A stretch of 64,000 nt of DNA from Paenibacillus montanisoli (GTDB lineage: Bacteria > Bacillota > Bacilli > Paenibacillales > Paenibacillaceae), in the NCBI RefSeq assembly GCF_003268025.1, contig NZ_QLUW01000006.1, forward strand, positions 62,001 through 126,000, in the 5' to 3' direction. The translations under genes were made by a program, and so were the position numbers. The notes under the pieces were generated by a model. That model worked only from the letters and a program-made list of their open reading frames with translations. It was not told the DNA's origin and did no database searches. Positions 44,067-52,271 of the stretch are shown here, in pieces (position 1 is the stretch's first letter; every line of letters starts with the position of its first letter).

Positions 44067-45719
44067 ATGGACACTTCATTGAAATTCGATATTGGCCAGC
44101 TGCTGGCGAGGCCGATCTTCCGCTCCGCGAAGCTGGCTGCCGGGCGGGAGGGGATGCATCGCCCCGTCGGCTGGGTGCATGTGCTCGAAATAACGAACGT
44201 GGCTCCATTTGTAAGCCCGAACGATTTGATATTAACAACAGGGCTCTGGCTCAAGCAGAACGAGCAGGACCGGTTCGCCTATATGAAGCAGCTGATCGAT
44301 CAGCATGCGGCGGGGCTATGCATCGAGATGAAAACTACCGTCGACGCCATCCCGAAGGAAATCGTGGAACTGGCGGACCAGCACCAGTTTCCGTTGATCG
44401 TGTTCGAGCAGCCGGTCCGATTCGTCGAAATTACGCAGGACATTCATGCGCTGCTCATCAACCGGCAGCATCAGTTTCTGAAGGAGCTTGAGGTGTATTC
44501 CAGAAAGCTGCAACGCCTAACGATCGAGAGCACAGGCATCGCGCAGATTCTTAGAGCGTTCCATGAGCAGACCGGGCGGCAGGTGTTGTATTTCTCCTCG
44601 CTCGATCACAGCATTTTTTATCCTGCGCTCACGACGAAAGCCTCCAGTCCGATTTCCGGTTTCCTGCAGCGTCAAATGGATGCCAAGGCGCTTTCGGCCA
44701 AGGACGTGTCCATGCTGCCGATGAATGCGCAGCAGCTGCTCGTCGTACAGCCGGTGATCTGCTTCGGCCAGACGTTTTCCTACGTAGGCGTACTCCTTCA
44801 TAACAAGCCCGAAATTACCGAGTCGCTCACGCTGCTGCTCGATTACACGACCAAAGCCGTTGCCGCGATTACGCTGCGCACGGAGTTTCTGGAAGAGAAG
44901 CTGTCGCGCGACCATAACGAATTTATTCTGGATATTATGAACAACCGGATCGAGAATGAAGATCAGGCGCTGTCTAGAATGGGACTTCGCCAGCTGAGCA
45001 AGGGGGAGTATTTGTTCGCGGGAGGCATTATCGAAATTCAGCACACAGCCGATAGCGAGCCGATCACGATCGAAGCGGATAAGCAGGACCTGCTTATTTT
45101 GGTCAGACAGCTGCTCAAGAAGCTTGGGTTGAACAGCTTGGTCATGATGCAGAACAACCGCATCTATACGCTCTGCGCCAGAGAAGCGCTGCACATGGAT
45201 TCGCCGTCCAACTTTCAGGCGACGCTGCTGCGGCTGATCGAAGAGCTTAGAGAATCGACGCGCGAGCAGCACTCATCATCGCTCAAGCTGTATGCCGGCT
45301 TCGGCAAGCTGCGCGCGCAAATTTCCGAATCGGCGAGAAGCTATGAGGAGGCGCAGCAGGTCATCGACGTCGCGCGGAGCGTGCCTGCTTATGAGGGATG
45401 TATGTTCTACGACCGGCTAGGCGTGTACCAGCTGCTGAAGGCTGTACCGAAGCTGTCCTTTCTCGCTGCCTATGTGGAGGATCATTTAGGGGCATTATTG
45501 GCCTATGACCGGGAGCATCATCTCCAGCTCATCGAGACGCTGGATGCGTATTTCGCGTGCATGGGCTCGAAGCAGGAGACGGCCGCAAGGCTTCACATCC
45601 ACCGGCAGACGCTCTACAATCGATTGGATAAATTGGCTATGCTGCTGGGAGAAGACTTCCTTGAGACCGATAAACGGCGCTGCCTCGAAATGGCGCTCAT
45701 GGCCTATAAGCTGAAATAG
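44067..45719 (+). CDS. PucR-family transcriptional regulator (AdeR-like)
   Basis: The 550-residue protein has the N-terminal PucR domain (about 5-120, with HRPVGWVHVLEITNVAPFV and LILTTGLWLK), a GAF-like middle and a C-terminal PucR HTH (about 485-545, GSKQETAARLHIHRQTLYNRLDKLAMLLG). Such proteins regulate amino-acid, purine or GABA use. Its place divergent from ald points to alanine-dependent activation of ald, as described for AdeR of B. subtilis. It is followed within 15 bases by an MFS gene, likely in the same operon. Confidence 0.92.
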   Translation: MDTSLKFDIGQLLARPIFRSAKLAAGREGMHRPVGWVHVLEITNVAPFVSPNDLILTTGLWLKQNEQDRFAYMKQLIDQHAAGLCIEMKTTVDAIPKEIVELADQHQFPLIVFEQPVRFVEITQDIHALLINRQHQFLKELEVYSRKLQRLTIESTGIAQILRAFHEQTGRQVLYFSSLDHSIFYPALTTKASSPISGFLQRQMDAKALSAKDVSMLPMNAQQLLVVQPVICFGQTFSYVGVLLHNKPEITESLTLLLDYTTKAVAAITLRTEFLEEKLSRDHNEFILDIMNNRIENEDQALSRMGLRQLSKGEYLFAGGIIEIQHTADSEPITIEADKQDLLILVRQLLKKLGLNSLVMMQNNRIYTLCAREALHMDSPSNFQATLLRLIEELRESTREQHSSSLKLYAGFGKLRAQISESARSYEEAQQVIDVARSVPAYEGCMFYDRLGVYQLLKAVPKLSFLAAYVEDHLGALLAYDREHHLQLIETLDAYFACMGSKQETAARLHIHRQTLYNRLDKLAMLLGEDFLETDKRRCLEMALMAYKLK

Positions 45720-45734
45720 AAGGGAGTGGGCAAC

Positions 45735-47000
45735 ATGGTTAAAACGTCATCTAGGCTCTATTACGGCTGGGTTGTGGTCGGCATCGTGTTTCTGACCTTG
45801 CTCGTTTCCGCGGCAATCAACTCCGTGCCGAGCGTGCTTATGCTGCCTCTTGAACAAGAATTCGGCTGGGACCGCAGCGCGGTATCGGGCGCCGTCTCGA
45901 TCCGCATCTTGCTGTACGGCTTGATGGGACCGTTCGCGGCGGCTTTTATGGCGAAGTACGGCGTCCGCAAGGTGATGGTCATTTCCATGCTCTTGCTGAT
46001 CATCAGCCTATCGCTGACGCCGTTCATGACGTCGATCTGGCAAATGACGCTGCTGTGGGGCGTTATGGTCGGCATCGGCACCGGCTCCTTGGCGAACGTG
46101 CTTGGCGTGACGGTCGCCGGCCGCTGGTTCGTCACGCATAAAGGGCTCGTTATCGGCCTGCTCACGGCAAGCGCCGCTACCGGGCAGCTGCTCTTCCTGC
46201 CGCTGCTCGCGAAGCTGACGGAGGACATCAGCTGGCGAACCGCCGTCTACACGGTGGTAGGGGTGCTGCTCGTGCTGACGCCGGTCGTCGGCATCTGGAT
46301 GCGCAACCATCCGTACGATGTCGGTGCGGCCGCACTCGGCACGACGGAGACCGCAAAGCCTGTCCCGTTTACGGGCAACCTGTTTTTCACGCCGATTCAA
46401 ACGCTGCTTGCCGCTTCGGGAAGCGGGACGTTCTGGCTGCTTGCCGGCACGTTCTTCTTCTGCGGCTTCTCCACGAACGGACTGATCGGCACGCATCTCA
46501 TCCCGGCTTGCGGCGATTACGGGATTCCCATCGTCACCGCGGCAGGCCTGCTGTCGCTGATGGGACTGTTCGATCTCGTCGGCACGACGCTCTCCGGCTG
46601 GCTTTCCGACCGTTTCGACAGTCGGTGGCTGTTGTTCTGGTATTACGGCTTGCGCGGACTGTCGCTGATCTTCCTGCCTTACGCGCTCGGCACGGGCTAC
46701 ACGCAGCTGACCGTGTTCGCGGTGTTCTACGGGCTCGACTGGATCGCGACCGTGCCGCCGACCGCGAAGCTGGCTTCGGATGCATTTGGCAAGGAGAAGG
46801 CGGGGATGATCTTCGGCTGGGTCGTGGTGGCGCATCAAGCGGGCGCCTCCGTTGCGGCTTACGAAGCGGGGCTGCTGCGGGATTGGCTGGGCAGCTATAC
46901 GGTGCCCTTCGTCGTGTCCGGCTTCTTCTGCCTGCTGGCTTCGCTCATGGCGCTGCGCATTCGCCGTGCCCGGGCGACCGCCATTCAAGCCGCCCTATAA
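45735..47000 (+). CDS. MFS transporter (monocarboxylate/oxalate-formate type)
   Basis: The 421-residue protein has about twelve membrane segments with a central loop near residue 205. It starts YYGWVVVGIVFLTLLVSAA, typical of the monocarboxylate/OFA branch. The MFS motif between segments 2 and 3 is weak (AKYGVRKVM); its repeat is SDRFDSRWLLF. ATG 45735 is chosen because AAGGGAG lies 8 bases upstream; a GTG at 45726 overlaps that site. It likely carries a carboxylate or amino acid related to the PucR regulon, such as alanine or pyruvate. Confidence 0.88.
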   Translation: MVKTSSRLYYGWVVVGIVFLTLLVSAAINSVPSVLMLPLEQEFGWDRSAVSGAVSIRILLYGLMGPFAAAFMAKYGVRKVMVISMLLLIISLSLTPFMTSIWQMTLLWGVMVGIGTGSLANVLGVTVAGRWFVTHKGLVIGLLTASAATGQLLFLPLLAKLTEDISWRTAVYTVVGVLLVLTPVVGIWMRNHPYDVGAAALGTTETAKPVPFTGNLFFTPIQTLLAASGSGTFWLLAGTFFFCGFSTNGLIGTHLIPACGDYGIPIVTAAGLLSLMGLFDLVGTTLSGWLSDRFDSRWLLFWYYGLRGLSLIFLPYALGTGYTQLTVFAVFYGLDWIATVPPTAKLASDAFGKEKAGMIFGWVVVAHQAGASVAAYEAGLLRDWLGSYTVPFVVSGFFCLLASLMALRIRRARATAIQAAL

Positions 47001-47004
47001 TAAA

Positions 47005-47040
47005 AAAGCCTTCTTCCCGTACTCGGTGAAGAAGGCTTTA
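47005..47040 (+). terminator. Terminator after the MFS gene
   Basis: AAAGCCTTCTTC (47005-47016) pairs with GAAGAAGGCTTT (47028-47039). On the minus strand it lies just beyond the end of the LytTR gene and is followed by a run of T, so it serves both convergent units. Confidence 0.85.
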
Positions 47041-47055
47041 TGTATATATGCTAAA

Positions 47056-47454
47056 CTATGATGTCGATAATCCGCCGGCCAAATCATTCCGGACCGCTGG
47101 CGTTTCTGCATCCTTGCAGAGCCGCTCCACTTCCTTCAGATGAGCGCCGGAAACAGGTGCGCTTGGCGAATCGCTATTTACTGGTTTTTTCACGAAGTAA
47201 AGACGCTGCTGAATTTCATCAAAAAACTCCACTTGATCCATTTGTACGACATAACAGCGATCGACCTTCTTAAAGCCTTCGCCTACCAAGAAGCGCTCGT
47301 GCTCTTCAAAGGTGGAGATTTGACTGTAAAGACCTTCTCTTGTTTGATAGTATACCTCACCGCGGTAGCTGCGCATAAGAAGAACGTCCTCAAGATCAAT
47401 AAAAACGATATCGAACTCTTTTTTATTGTATCTTTTTACGACTGGTATCTTCAT
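47056..47454 (-). CDS. Stand-alone LytTR-type DNA-binding protein
   Basis: The 132-residue product is essentially one LytTR domain: MKIPVVKRYNKKEFDIVFIDLEDVLLMRSYRGEVYY, then FEEHERFLVGEGFKKVDRCYVVQMDQVEFFDEIQQRLYF. In typical agr systems LytTR follows a receiver domain (AgrA); here the receiver is absent. The C-terminal ~35 residues carry no recognised motif. Its ATG follows the stop of the AgrD-like gene after one base (TAA T ATG), so the two are translationally coupled. It is the last gene of a three-gene minus-strand operon and probably the output regulator. Confidence 0.8.
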   Translation of the reverse strand: MKIPVVKRYNKKEFDIVFIDLEDVLLMRSYRGEVYYQTREGLYSQISTFEEHERFLVGEGFKKVDRCYVVQMDQVEFFDEIQQRLYFVKKPVNSDSPSAPVSGAHLKEVERLCKDAETPAVRNDLAGGLSTS

Positions 47455-47455
47455 A

Positions 47456-47587
47456 TTACACGCCCTTCTTTCTTAATTCTTGTGGAATGCGCGGTTGGTG
47501 CAAAAGGAAATACGAACCTGTCAGTACAAACAAAGACGAAATGCCGATAATGGCTGCCGCCAGGACTTGATAAGCCTTTTTTTGCAT
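47456..47587 (-). CDS. AgrD-like cyclic lactone autoinducer peptide precursor
   Basis: A 43-codon gene with a textbook AAGGAGGTGATAACG ribosome site. The product starts MQKKAYQVLAAAIIGISSLF (basic, then an amphipathic/hydrophobic leader) and continues VLTGSYFLLHQPRIPQEL before RKKGV. Paenibacillus-type AgrD-like precursors have the same plan: a leader, a Ser or Cys followed by an aromatic/hydrophobic core, then a P-x-x-P-x-E-L tail removed on maturation. Ser25 in SYFLL could form the lactone. It lies between the membrane protein and the LytTR gene. No AgrB processing protease gene is in the window. Too short for most gene finders. Confidence 0.72.
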   Translation of the reverse strand: MQKKAYQVLAAAIIGISSLFVLTGSYFLLHQPRIPQELRKKGV

Positions 47588-47621
47588 CGTTATCACCTCC
47601 TTCTCAGAGTAATAACGATTC

Positions 47622-48284
47622 CTATCCAGCGTCTTCTTTGTCTTTTCTAATGGAGTAGTGCAGAAATAGAGGAATCGTTAGCAGAAAAATGACGCTTGCG
47701 ACAATCGCATAGTCTTTGAAATTGCCCCTCAGGACAAGCCCTGCGCCTGCAGCGACGACCAAACTCGTCACGACGACAACGAGCAGGATCGCGTTGGTTC
47801 CGGTAATGCTGACGTTCGCGCGGTGCGAAGCCGGCACGTAATCATACCCCCAGTGCTTGATATAGATGGTTCGGCTAATCGCGAACACGATAGCGGCGGT
47901 TAGCAGCTGGACCGCTGCGGAAATGATCGGCGTGCCTGTCACGAACTCAAGGGGAGTACCGGACAACGACAGGATCAGCAAGGTCAGCCCCTGAATGGCG
48001 AAGCCGACGATGAAAGCCGCCGCATTCATGATCAGCGAGTAATAAAGCGGAACCCGGAACAAGATCCATAGTACAATGACGAGCAGGCCAAGCTGTATGT
48101 AGGATGAGAAGTCTCCGATCTCCGGCATGAGCCGCGAGAAGTAAGATACCTGGCTCATCATGAGAGAAACGATCAAGGTGATGTTCAGCCGTTCTGTAAC
48201 GGGAAAGCGGAATAACGTGAACATGAGCACGAAAACCGAGAAATACTCGATTGATGATCCGATGGAAAAATAAAGATAATTCAT
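47622..48284 (-). CDS. Multi-pass membrane protein, AgrC-sensor-like without kinase
   Basis: The 220-residue protein begins at ATG 48284 (GGAGGG upstream) and has about six or seven membrane segments, from YLYFSIGSSIEYFSVFVLMF to ASVIFLLTIPLFLHYS. It ends in a short basic/acidic tail (RKDKEDAG) with no kinase domain. The layout resembles the sensor half of AgrC/GHKL-type kinases. I see no conserved His/Cys pair as in AgrB proteases, so AgrB is unlikely. It is the first gene of the operon, 34 bases before the AgrD-like gene. A receptor or exporter for the peptide is the likeliest role; this is inference. Confidence 0.7.
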   Translation of the reverse strand: MNYLYFSIGSSIEYFSVFVLMFTLFRFPVTERLNITLIVSLMMSQVSYFSRLMPEIGDFSSYIQLGLLVIVLWILFRVPLYYSLIMNAAAFIVGFAIQGLTLLILSLSGTPLEFVTGTPIISAAVQLLTAAIVFAISRTIYIKHWGYDYVPASHRANVSITGTNAILLVVVVTSLVVAAGAGLVLRGNFKDYAIVASVIFLLTIPLFLHYSIRKDKEDAG

Positions 48285-48387
48285 TGAACCGCATTTCCCT
48301 CCTAAGTTAGTAGTATAAGGCCTAGCATCATTGGAATCCATATGTTCATTTATCAATAGGTTTACGCCATTTGGACTAGATGATTCT

Positions 48388-48396
48388 ATTATATCA
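48388..48396 (-). promoter_or_regulatory. Extended -10 promoter of the agr-like operon
   Basis: On the minus strand TGATATAAT (48396-48388) is an extended -10 (TGnTATAAT). It lies about 100 bases before the membrane-protein ATG. No good -35 is seen, so activation by a regulator such as the LytTR protein is possible. Confidence 0.5.
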
Positions 48397-48480
48397 GAAG
48401 CAAATTGCACATAGATGAAATAAATCCGACAAAAAGAGACATTTTTTTATGTAATTTTTATCTAATTCAGCTCGAAAAAG

Positions 48481-48519
48481 AAAAAAAGACACCGCCCGCT
48501 TGATGCGAGGCAGTGTCTT
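48481..48519 (-). terminator. Terminator of the VOC gene
   Basis: On the minus strand AAGACACTGCC (48519-48509) pairs with GGCGGTGTCTT (48496-48486) with one mismatch, followed by T from 48487 on. Confidence 0.88.
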
Positions 48520-48539
48520 CCTGTTTAAGGCGGCAGCGG

Positions 48540-48959
48540 TTAGTGCTGGCCTTCCGTGTAAATTTGCCATGTAACGCCGAATTTGTCGGTTACAATCGCG
48601 TAGCCTGGGCTGAAATGCGTCTCCGTCAGCGGCATGCCGACTTGGCCGCCTTGTTCAAGCGCCGCTAGTGCTTGCTTGGACGTGCTCACGTCGCTTGTGC
48701 ACAGACAGATCGTCACTTGGGTGCCGATTTGATGCGGCATGCCCGGGAACGCGTCGGAGAGCATCAAGTCCGTTTGACCCACTTTAATCGTGGCATGTCC
48801 GATCAAGCTCTTGGATTCCTCCGTCAGCGGCGTATCATGCGGCATCTCGCCGAAGGTTTGCACGAACATGACCTCGGCATTCAGCGCTTCTTTGTAGAAA
48901 TCAATTGCTTCGGAAGCATTTCCGTTCATCACGAGGTAAGGGATCAATGTGGTAATCAT
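48540..48959 (-). CDS. VOC-family (PhnB/glyoxalase-like) protein
   Basis: The 139-residue protein starts LIPYLVMNGNASEAIDFYKEAL, the PhnB-like vicinal-oxygen-chelate signature. It ends DKFGVTWQIYTE, with a second beta-alpha-beta-beta-beta half in between (about 75-135). These domains bind metals or small molecules; the PhnB-like branch has no firm reaction. It is divergent from a WYL-domain regulator gene and a 25-bp palindrome separates the two, so it is probably that regulator's target. A strong terminator follows. Confidence 0.9.
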   Translation of the reverse strand: MITTLIPYLVMNGNASEAIDFYKEALNAEVMFVQTFGEMPHDTPLTEESKSLIGHATIKVGQTDLMLSDAFPGMPHQIGTQVTICLCTSDVSTSKQALAALEQGGQVGMPLTETHFSPGYAIVTDKFGVTWQIYTEGQH

Positions 48960-49051
48960 CGTATTCGCTCCTTTATGATTAGGTCAACCGTTTCATTATG
49001 GCCGGCTGATATTTCCATCATACAATAGCGAACATATGTTTGCAATCGAAT

Positions 49052-49090
49052 TTGGTGACAAACTAGATGTCACCAATAAGGTGATATACT
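49052..49090 (+). promoter_or_regulatory. Perfect 9+9 bp inverted repeat and promoter of the WYL regulator
   Basis: TTGGTGACA (49052-49060) and TGTCACCAA (49068-49076) are exact complements with a 7-bp spacer. A TATACT -10 (49085-49090) follows, so the repeat covers the -35 zone of the regulator gene and lies upstream of the divergent VOC gene. Autoregulation is likely. Confidence 0.65.
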
Positions 49091-49115
49091 GGTACCAGAA
49101 ACGGGGGATGCGGGT

Positions 49116-50075
49116 TTGAAACGAATGGACCGACTGATGGCGATACTGATCGCGCTGCAGCAGGAGCCGGCAACCGCGCAGCGATTGGCGGAGAAGTTCG
49201 AGGTAACGAAACGGACGATTTTGCGGGATATGCAGTCGCTCTCCGAAATGGGCGTTCCGATCTATGCCGTAAGCGGTCCTTCGGGCGGTTTCCGGCTGAT
49301 GGACGGTTTCCGGCTGCCGCCGCTGCAGCTGGATGCCGGGGAGGCATTAGCCGTGTTCTTCGCGCTGAGCAGCTTGACGAAGATGGCGGATACCCCGTTT
49401 CGCCAGGCGAGGTGGACCGTGCTGGATAAGCTGAAGGCCGTCATGCCGGAGCAAACGCTCGAGTACATCGAATCGAAGCTCGCGGTTGTGGAGGTCGAGG
49501 TGCCGCAGCGAAGCGTGCAGTCGCCCTATTTGTCCGAGCTGCTGGCCCACACGGCGGAAGCCAGGTGGATTCGCGTTCATTACCGCTCCGAGAAGCAGAC
49601 GCGGTGGCTCCAGCTTTGGCCGCGCAAAATTTATACCGCCCACGGCTATTGGTACAGCGAAGCTTATTCGGTGACGCACGGCGAATGGCGGACGTTTCGG
49701 ATTGACAGGATGATCGAGGTGGAGGCGATGGAGCTCTCAGCCGATGAAGCGGCTCGTATGGCCAGCTTGCTGGAGCGGCCTGCTGAAGCGGAAGAGGAGT
49801 CATCTACACGCATTATCGCCAGCTTGACCTATCGGGGGGCGCTGCTTGCGGAGCAGGACCTCCATATCGGCGATAGCGTCAGGCAAGTTGACGAGGAGAC
49901 GTGGGAGCTGGATTTCATTTGTCCGGCCTCCGAGCGGAGCTGGGCGGAACGGTTCTTTTTTACGCTGGGCATGGATGCCGAGGTGAAAGCGCCTGCGCAT
50001 CTGAAGGAAGCGCTGTTTGGCATGGCGAAACGGTTATGCGGCAGATATGGCTCGGGACATACGACTGAAGGTTAG
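49116..50075 (+). CDS. YafY-type HTH/WYL-domain regulator
   Basis: The 319-residue protein begins with an HTH_11 domain (residues 1-60, ALQQEPATAQRLAEKFEVTKRTILRDMQSL; YAVSGPSGGFRLMDGFRLPPL follows). A WYL ligand-binding domain sits at about 140-235 (IRVHYRSEKQTRWLQLWPRKI, HGYWYSEAYS, WRTFRIDRM), then the WCX C-terminal extension. The TTG start has GGGGGA upstream; ATG 49125 is an alternative. WYL regulators respond to nucleic acids, nucleotides or other small ligands. A palindrome before the gene is a likely binding site. The gene at 50105 follows closely and may be co-transcribed. Confidence 0.9.
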   Translation: MKRMDRLMAILIALQQEPATAQRLAEKFEVTKRTILRDMQSLSEMGVPIYAVSGPSGGFRLMDGFRLPPLQLDAGEALAVFFALSSLTKMADTPFRQARWTVLDKLKAVMPEQTLEYIESKLAVVEVEVPQRSVQSPYLSELLAHTAEARWIRVHYRSEKQTRWLQLWPRKIYTAHGYWYSEAYSVTHGEWRTFRIDRMIEVEAMELSADEAARMASLLERPAEAEEESSTRIIASLTYRGALLAEQDLHIGDSVRQVDEETWELDFICPASERSWAERFFFTLGMDAEVKAPAHLKEALFGMAKRLCGRYGSGHTTEG

Positions 50076-50104
50076 ATGAAGGATACGAAGAGGAGGATGA
50101 AATC

Positions 50105-50989
50105 ATGAGTGACAACAGCGTTTTGGGACGCGCAAAATCGTTTTTGTACAAGAATGCGAGGCTTATTGACCGCAAAAGATTCGAGTTTTTATTCGAGGAT
50201 GGAACGAAAGAGTCGGTGATTGGCGCGCTTCGGGCGTATCAAAATCCGGACGGCGGCTTTGGCCATGCGCTTGAGCCGGATATCCGCTGTCCGTACAGCC
50301 AGCCGGTCCCTACTGAAGTGGCGCTTGCGCTCATGGATGAGGTCGGCTGCCTCGATGCTGAGCTGCTGGACGGCATCATCCGTTATGTCCGCGGCATTAC
50401 GCTGCCGGATGGAGGGATGCCATTCGTCTTCTGCAACGCGAAGGACTACTCGCATGCTCCATGGTGGGGAGTGGAGCGGGATGATGTCGCTTCGGTGAAT
50501 CCTACGGGTTTATTGATAGGCTATCTGAGCAAACAGAATGCTAGGATGGACATTCGGCAGGAAGAGTGGTTTCTGCGGAATACGGCTTATTTATGGCGCG
50601 TGTTCGAGCAGGAGCAGCCGTCCGGTTTCCATGACGGTATACAATGGATTACGTTCTTGCAGAATGCTTCAGATCAAGAGAAGGCAGCGGTTTATTTGGC
50701 AAGAATAGATGATTGGCTGCAGCAGCCGGGCGTCATCGAGTTTGATCCGGAAGCTGAGGGCTATGTGCATAAGGTGCTGGATTGGGCGCCGAAACGCGAT
50801 AGCTATGCGGGTAGAGTTATTCCCCAGGGGGAAATCGAGCGTCATCTTCATGCTCTGATCGGCCAGCAGCAGGAGGACGGCGGCTGGCCGATCAGCTGGC
50901 CGGCTGTAAGTCCCGGAGCGGAAGCGGAATGGCGCGGTTTCGTCACGGTAGAACGGTTAAAGACGTTAAAATCTTATGGCATGATTTAA
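50105..50989 (+). CDS. Prenyltransferase/squalene-cyclase-like alpha-toroid protein
   Basis: The 294-residue protein has repeats of the QxxDGGF kind that mark alpha/alpha-toroid proteins: YQNPDGGFGHALEPD (about 45-59), LPDGGMPF and QQEDGGWPI (about 258-266). The usual cyclase DxDD motif is not obvious, so it is probably not a terpene cyclase. The fold suggests binding of a hydrophobic or sugar ligand. It starts 29 bases after the WYL regulator, behind GAGGAGG, and ends just before the convergent cupin gene. Function unknown. Confidence 0.75.
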   Translation: MSDNSVLGRAKSFLYKNARLIDRKRFEFLFEDGTKESVIGALRAYQNPDGGFGHALEPDIRCPYSQPVPTEVALALMDEVGCLDAELLDGIIRYVRGITLPDGGMPFVFCNAKDYSHAPWWGVERDDVASVNPTGLLIGYLSKQNARMDIRQEEWFLRNTAYLWRVFEQEQPSGFHDGIQWITFLQNASDQEKAAVYLARIDDWLQQPGVIEFDPEAEGYVHKVLDWAPKRDSYAGRVIPQGEIERHLHALIGQQQEDGGWPISWPAVSPGAEAEWRGFVTVERLKTLKSYGMI

Positions 50990-50996
50990 GCGGCTG

Positions 50997-51419
50997 CTAT
51001 TCGAGCAGCTCGCTTTCGTACCGTGCGAACAGCGTTTTCATCGCAGCGGGATTGCGCTGCTGCGCAGCGTGAATGGCGTCGATCAGCCCGCTGATCCGTT
51101 TCGTCATGATAATCAGATAACGTGCTGGGGGCTGCTTGGGATTCCAGAACGTATGCTTCACTCCGCGCGGGGCTATGACGGCGCTGCCGCTGCCGGCTTC
51201 GATGATGTCGTCGCCGATTTGGAAGGCAAGCGTTCCCTCCAGCACATACCATGCTTCATCATCCTCAAGGTGACGGTGGAGCGGTGCGATGCGCATCGGC
51301 TCGGTACCCGGAGGGCAGCCATCTGCAGTCCATTCGGCCAGAACCAAATCGGAGCCGGAGAGTATTTTCCCAAGCATAGGCGTGGCAATGATAGGGCCGT
51401 TCATTGGTTGTTGCGGCAT
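50997..51419 (-). CDS. Cupin-domain protein
   Basis: The 140-residue protein is one cupin fold, with motif 1 PLHRHLEDDEAWYVLEGTL (about 47-65) supplying two His and a Glu for metal. Motif 2, about residues 80-101 (GSGSAVIAPRGVKHTFWNP), carries the last His. It looks like small cupins of unknown or binding function. It is monocistronic, convergent with the toroid gene by 7 bases and divergent from the GDSL gene at 51556. The ligand is unknown. Confidence 0.88.
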   Translation of the reverse strand: MPQQPMNGPIIATPMLGKILSGSDLVLAEWTADGCPPGTEPMRIAPLHRHLEDDEAWYVLEGTLAFQIGDDIIEAGSGSAVIAPRGVKHTFWNPKQPPARYLIIMTKRISGLIDAIHAAQQRNPAAMKTLFARYESELLE

Positions 51420-51555
51420 AGGGTCAGCCTCCTAATCGTAGTTTGTTCTATTATAAATGGAATTCTCTTTTGCGGAAATGGCAGGGAATGCATGGGCATG
51501 CCGCGAAAATGGATAGCATCCAAGGCGCGCTTAGTGCCTGCAAGGGGGAATAGCG

Positions 51556-52215
51556 TTGACAATTTCCGAACCGGTTCACTATTTGCGCAATACCGTCGGG
51601 GAATTAATGAAGCATTGGCCGGATAACCGGAGCGTCACGGTAGCATGCCATGGGCACAGCGTGCCGGCCGGGTATTTTGCAACCCCTGTAGTAGATGCTT
51701 TTAACGCCTACCCGCATCTGCTGCACCGGAAGCTGAAGGAACGGTTTCCTTTTGCCGTGATCAACGTGACCGTGACGGCCATCGGCGGCGAGCATGCCGT
51801 AAGCGGGGCGGAACGGTTCGCCCGGGAAGTGCTTTCCTTGCGGCCGGATGTCGTCACCATCGATTACGGCTTGAACGACAGAGGTCTAGGGCTGAAGGCG
51901 GCCGGGACGGCTTGGCAATCGATGATCGAGCAGGCGCTGGCTGCGGGAAGCAAGGTGATTCTGCTGACGCCGACTTGGGATACGTCGTACCGCGACCCAT
52001 CCTCGGAAGCTTGGCGAGAGCTGTGTGCGCACCGGGAGCAAATCCGGCAGTTGGCTTCCCAGTATGAGATCGGCCTTGTGGACAGCTTCGGCTTGTTCGA
52101 AGCCTACCGGGCAAACGGAGGCGATCCGACGGATCTCTTATCCTGGTCGAACCATCCTAACCGGACTGGGCATGAGCTTGTGGCAGACGGGTTGATGCGA
52201 TGGTTTACCTATTAA
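51556..52215 (+). CDS. SGNH/GDSL-family hydrolase
   Basis: The 219-residue protein carries the SGNH blocks: block I VACHGHSVPAGY (Ser nucleophile, about residues 28-39), block III DYGLNDRG with the Asn, and block V SNHPNRTGHELV with the catalytic His (about 195-206). It starts at TTG with GGGGG 7 bases upstream. No signal peptide is present, so it acts inside the cell, probably on an acyl or acetyl ester of a sugar. It is divergent from the cupin gene. A long gap with a repeat element and DnaA-box-like sites follows. Confidence 0.88.
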   Translation: MTISEPVHYLRNTVGELMKHWPDNRSVTVACHGHSVPAGYFATPVVDAFNAYPHLLHRKLKERFPFAVINVTVTAIGGEHAVSGAERFAREVLSLRPDVVTIDYGLNDRGLGLKAAGTAWQSMIEQALAAGSKVILLTPTWDTSYRDPSSEAWRELCAHREQIRQLASQYEIGLVDSFGLFEAYRANGGDPTDLLSWSNHPNRTGHELVADGLMRWFTY

Positions 52216-52271
52216 TTATTAGAAGAAGGAATGGCCGCTGTTCAGCGATCTTCAGGCTACCGCGCATACGC

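Noticed and set aside
46008-46988. 326-residue open frame antisense to the MFS gene
   Set aside because: Highly charged, repetitive Arg/Gln/Glu composition typical of an antisense shadow of a membrane protein gene.
47622-48284. AgrB-type peptide protease
   Set aside because: The membrane protein lacks an obvious conserved His/Cys pair and is closer in layout to an AgrC sensor part.
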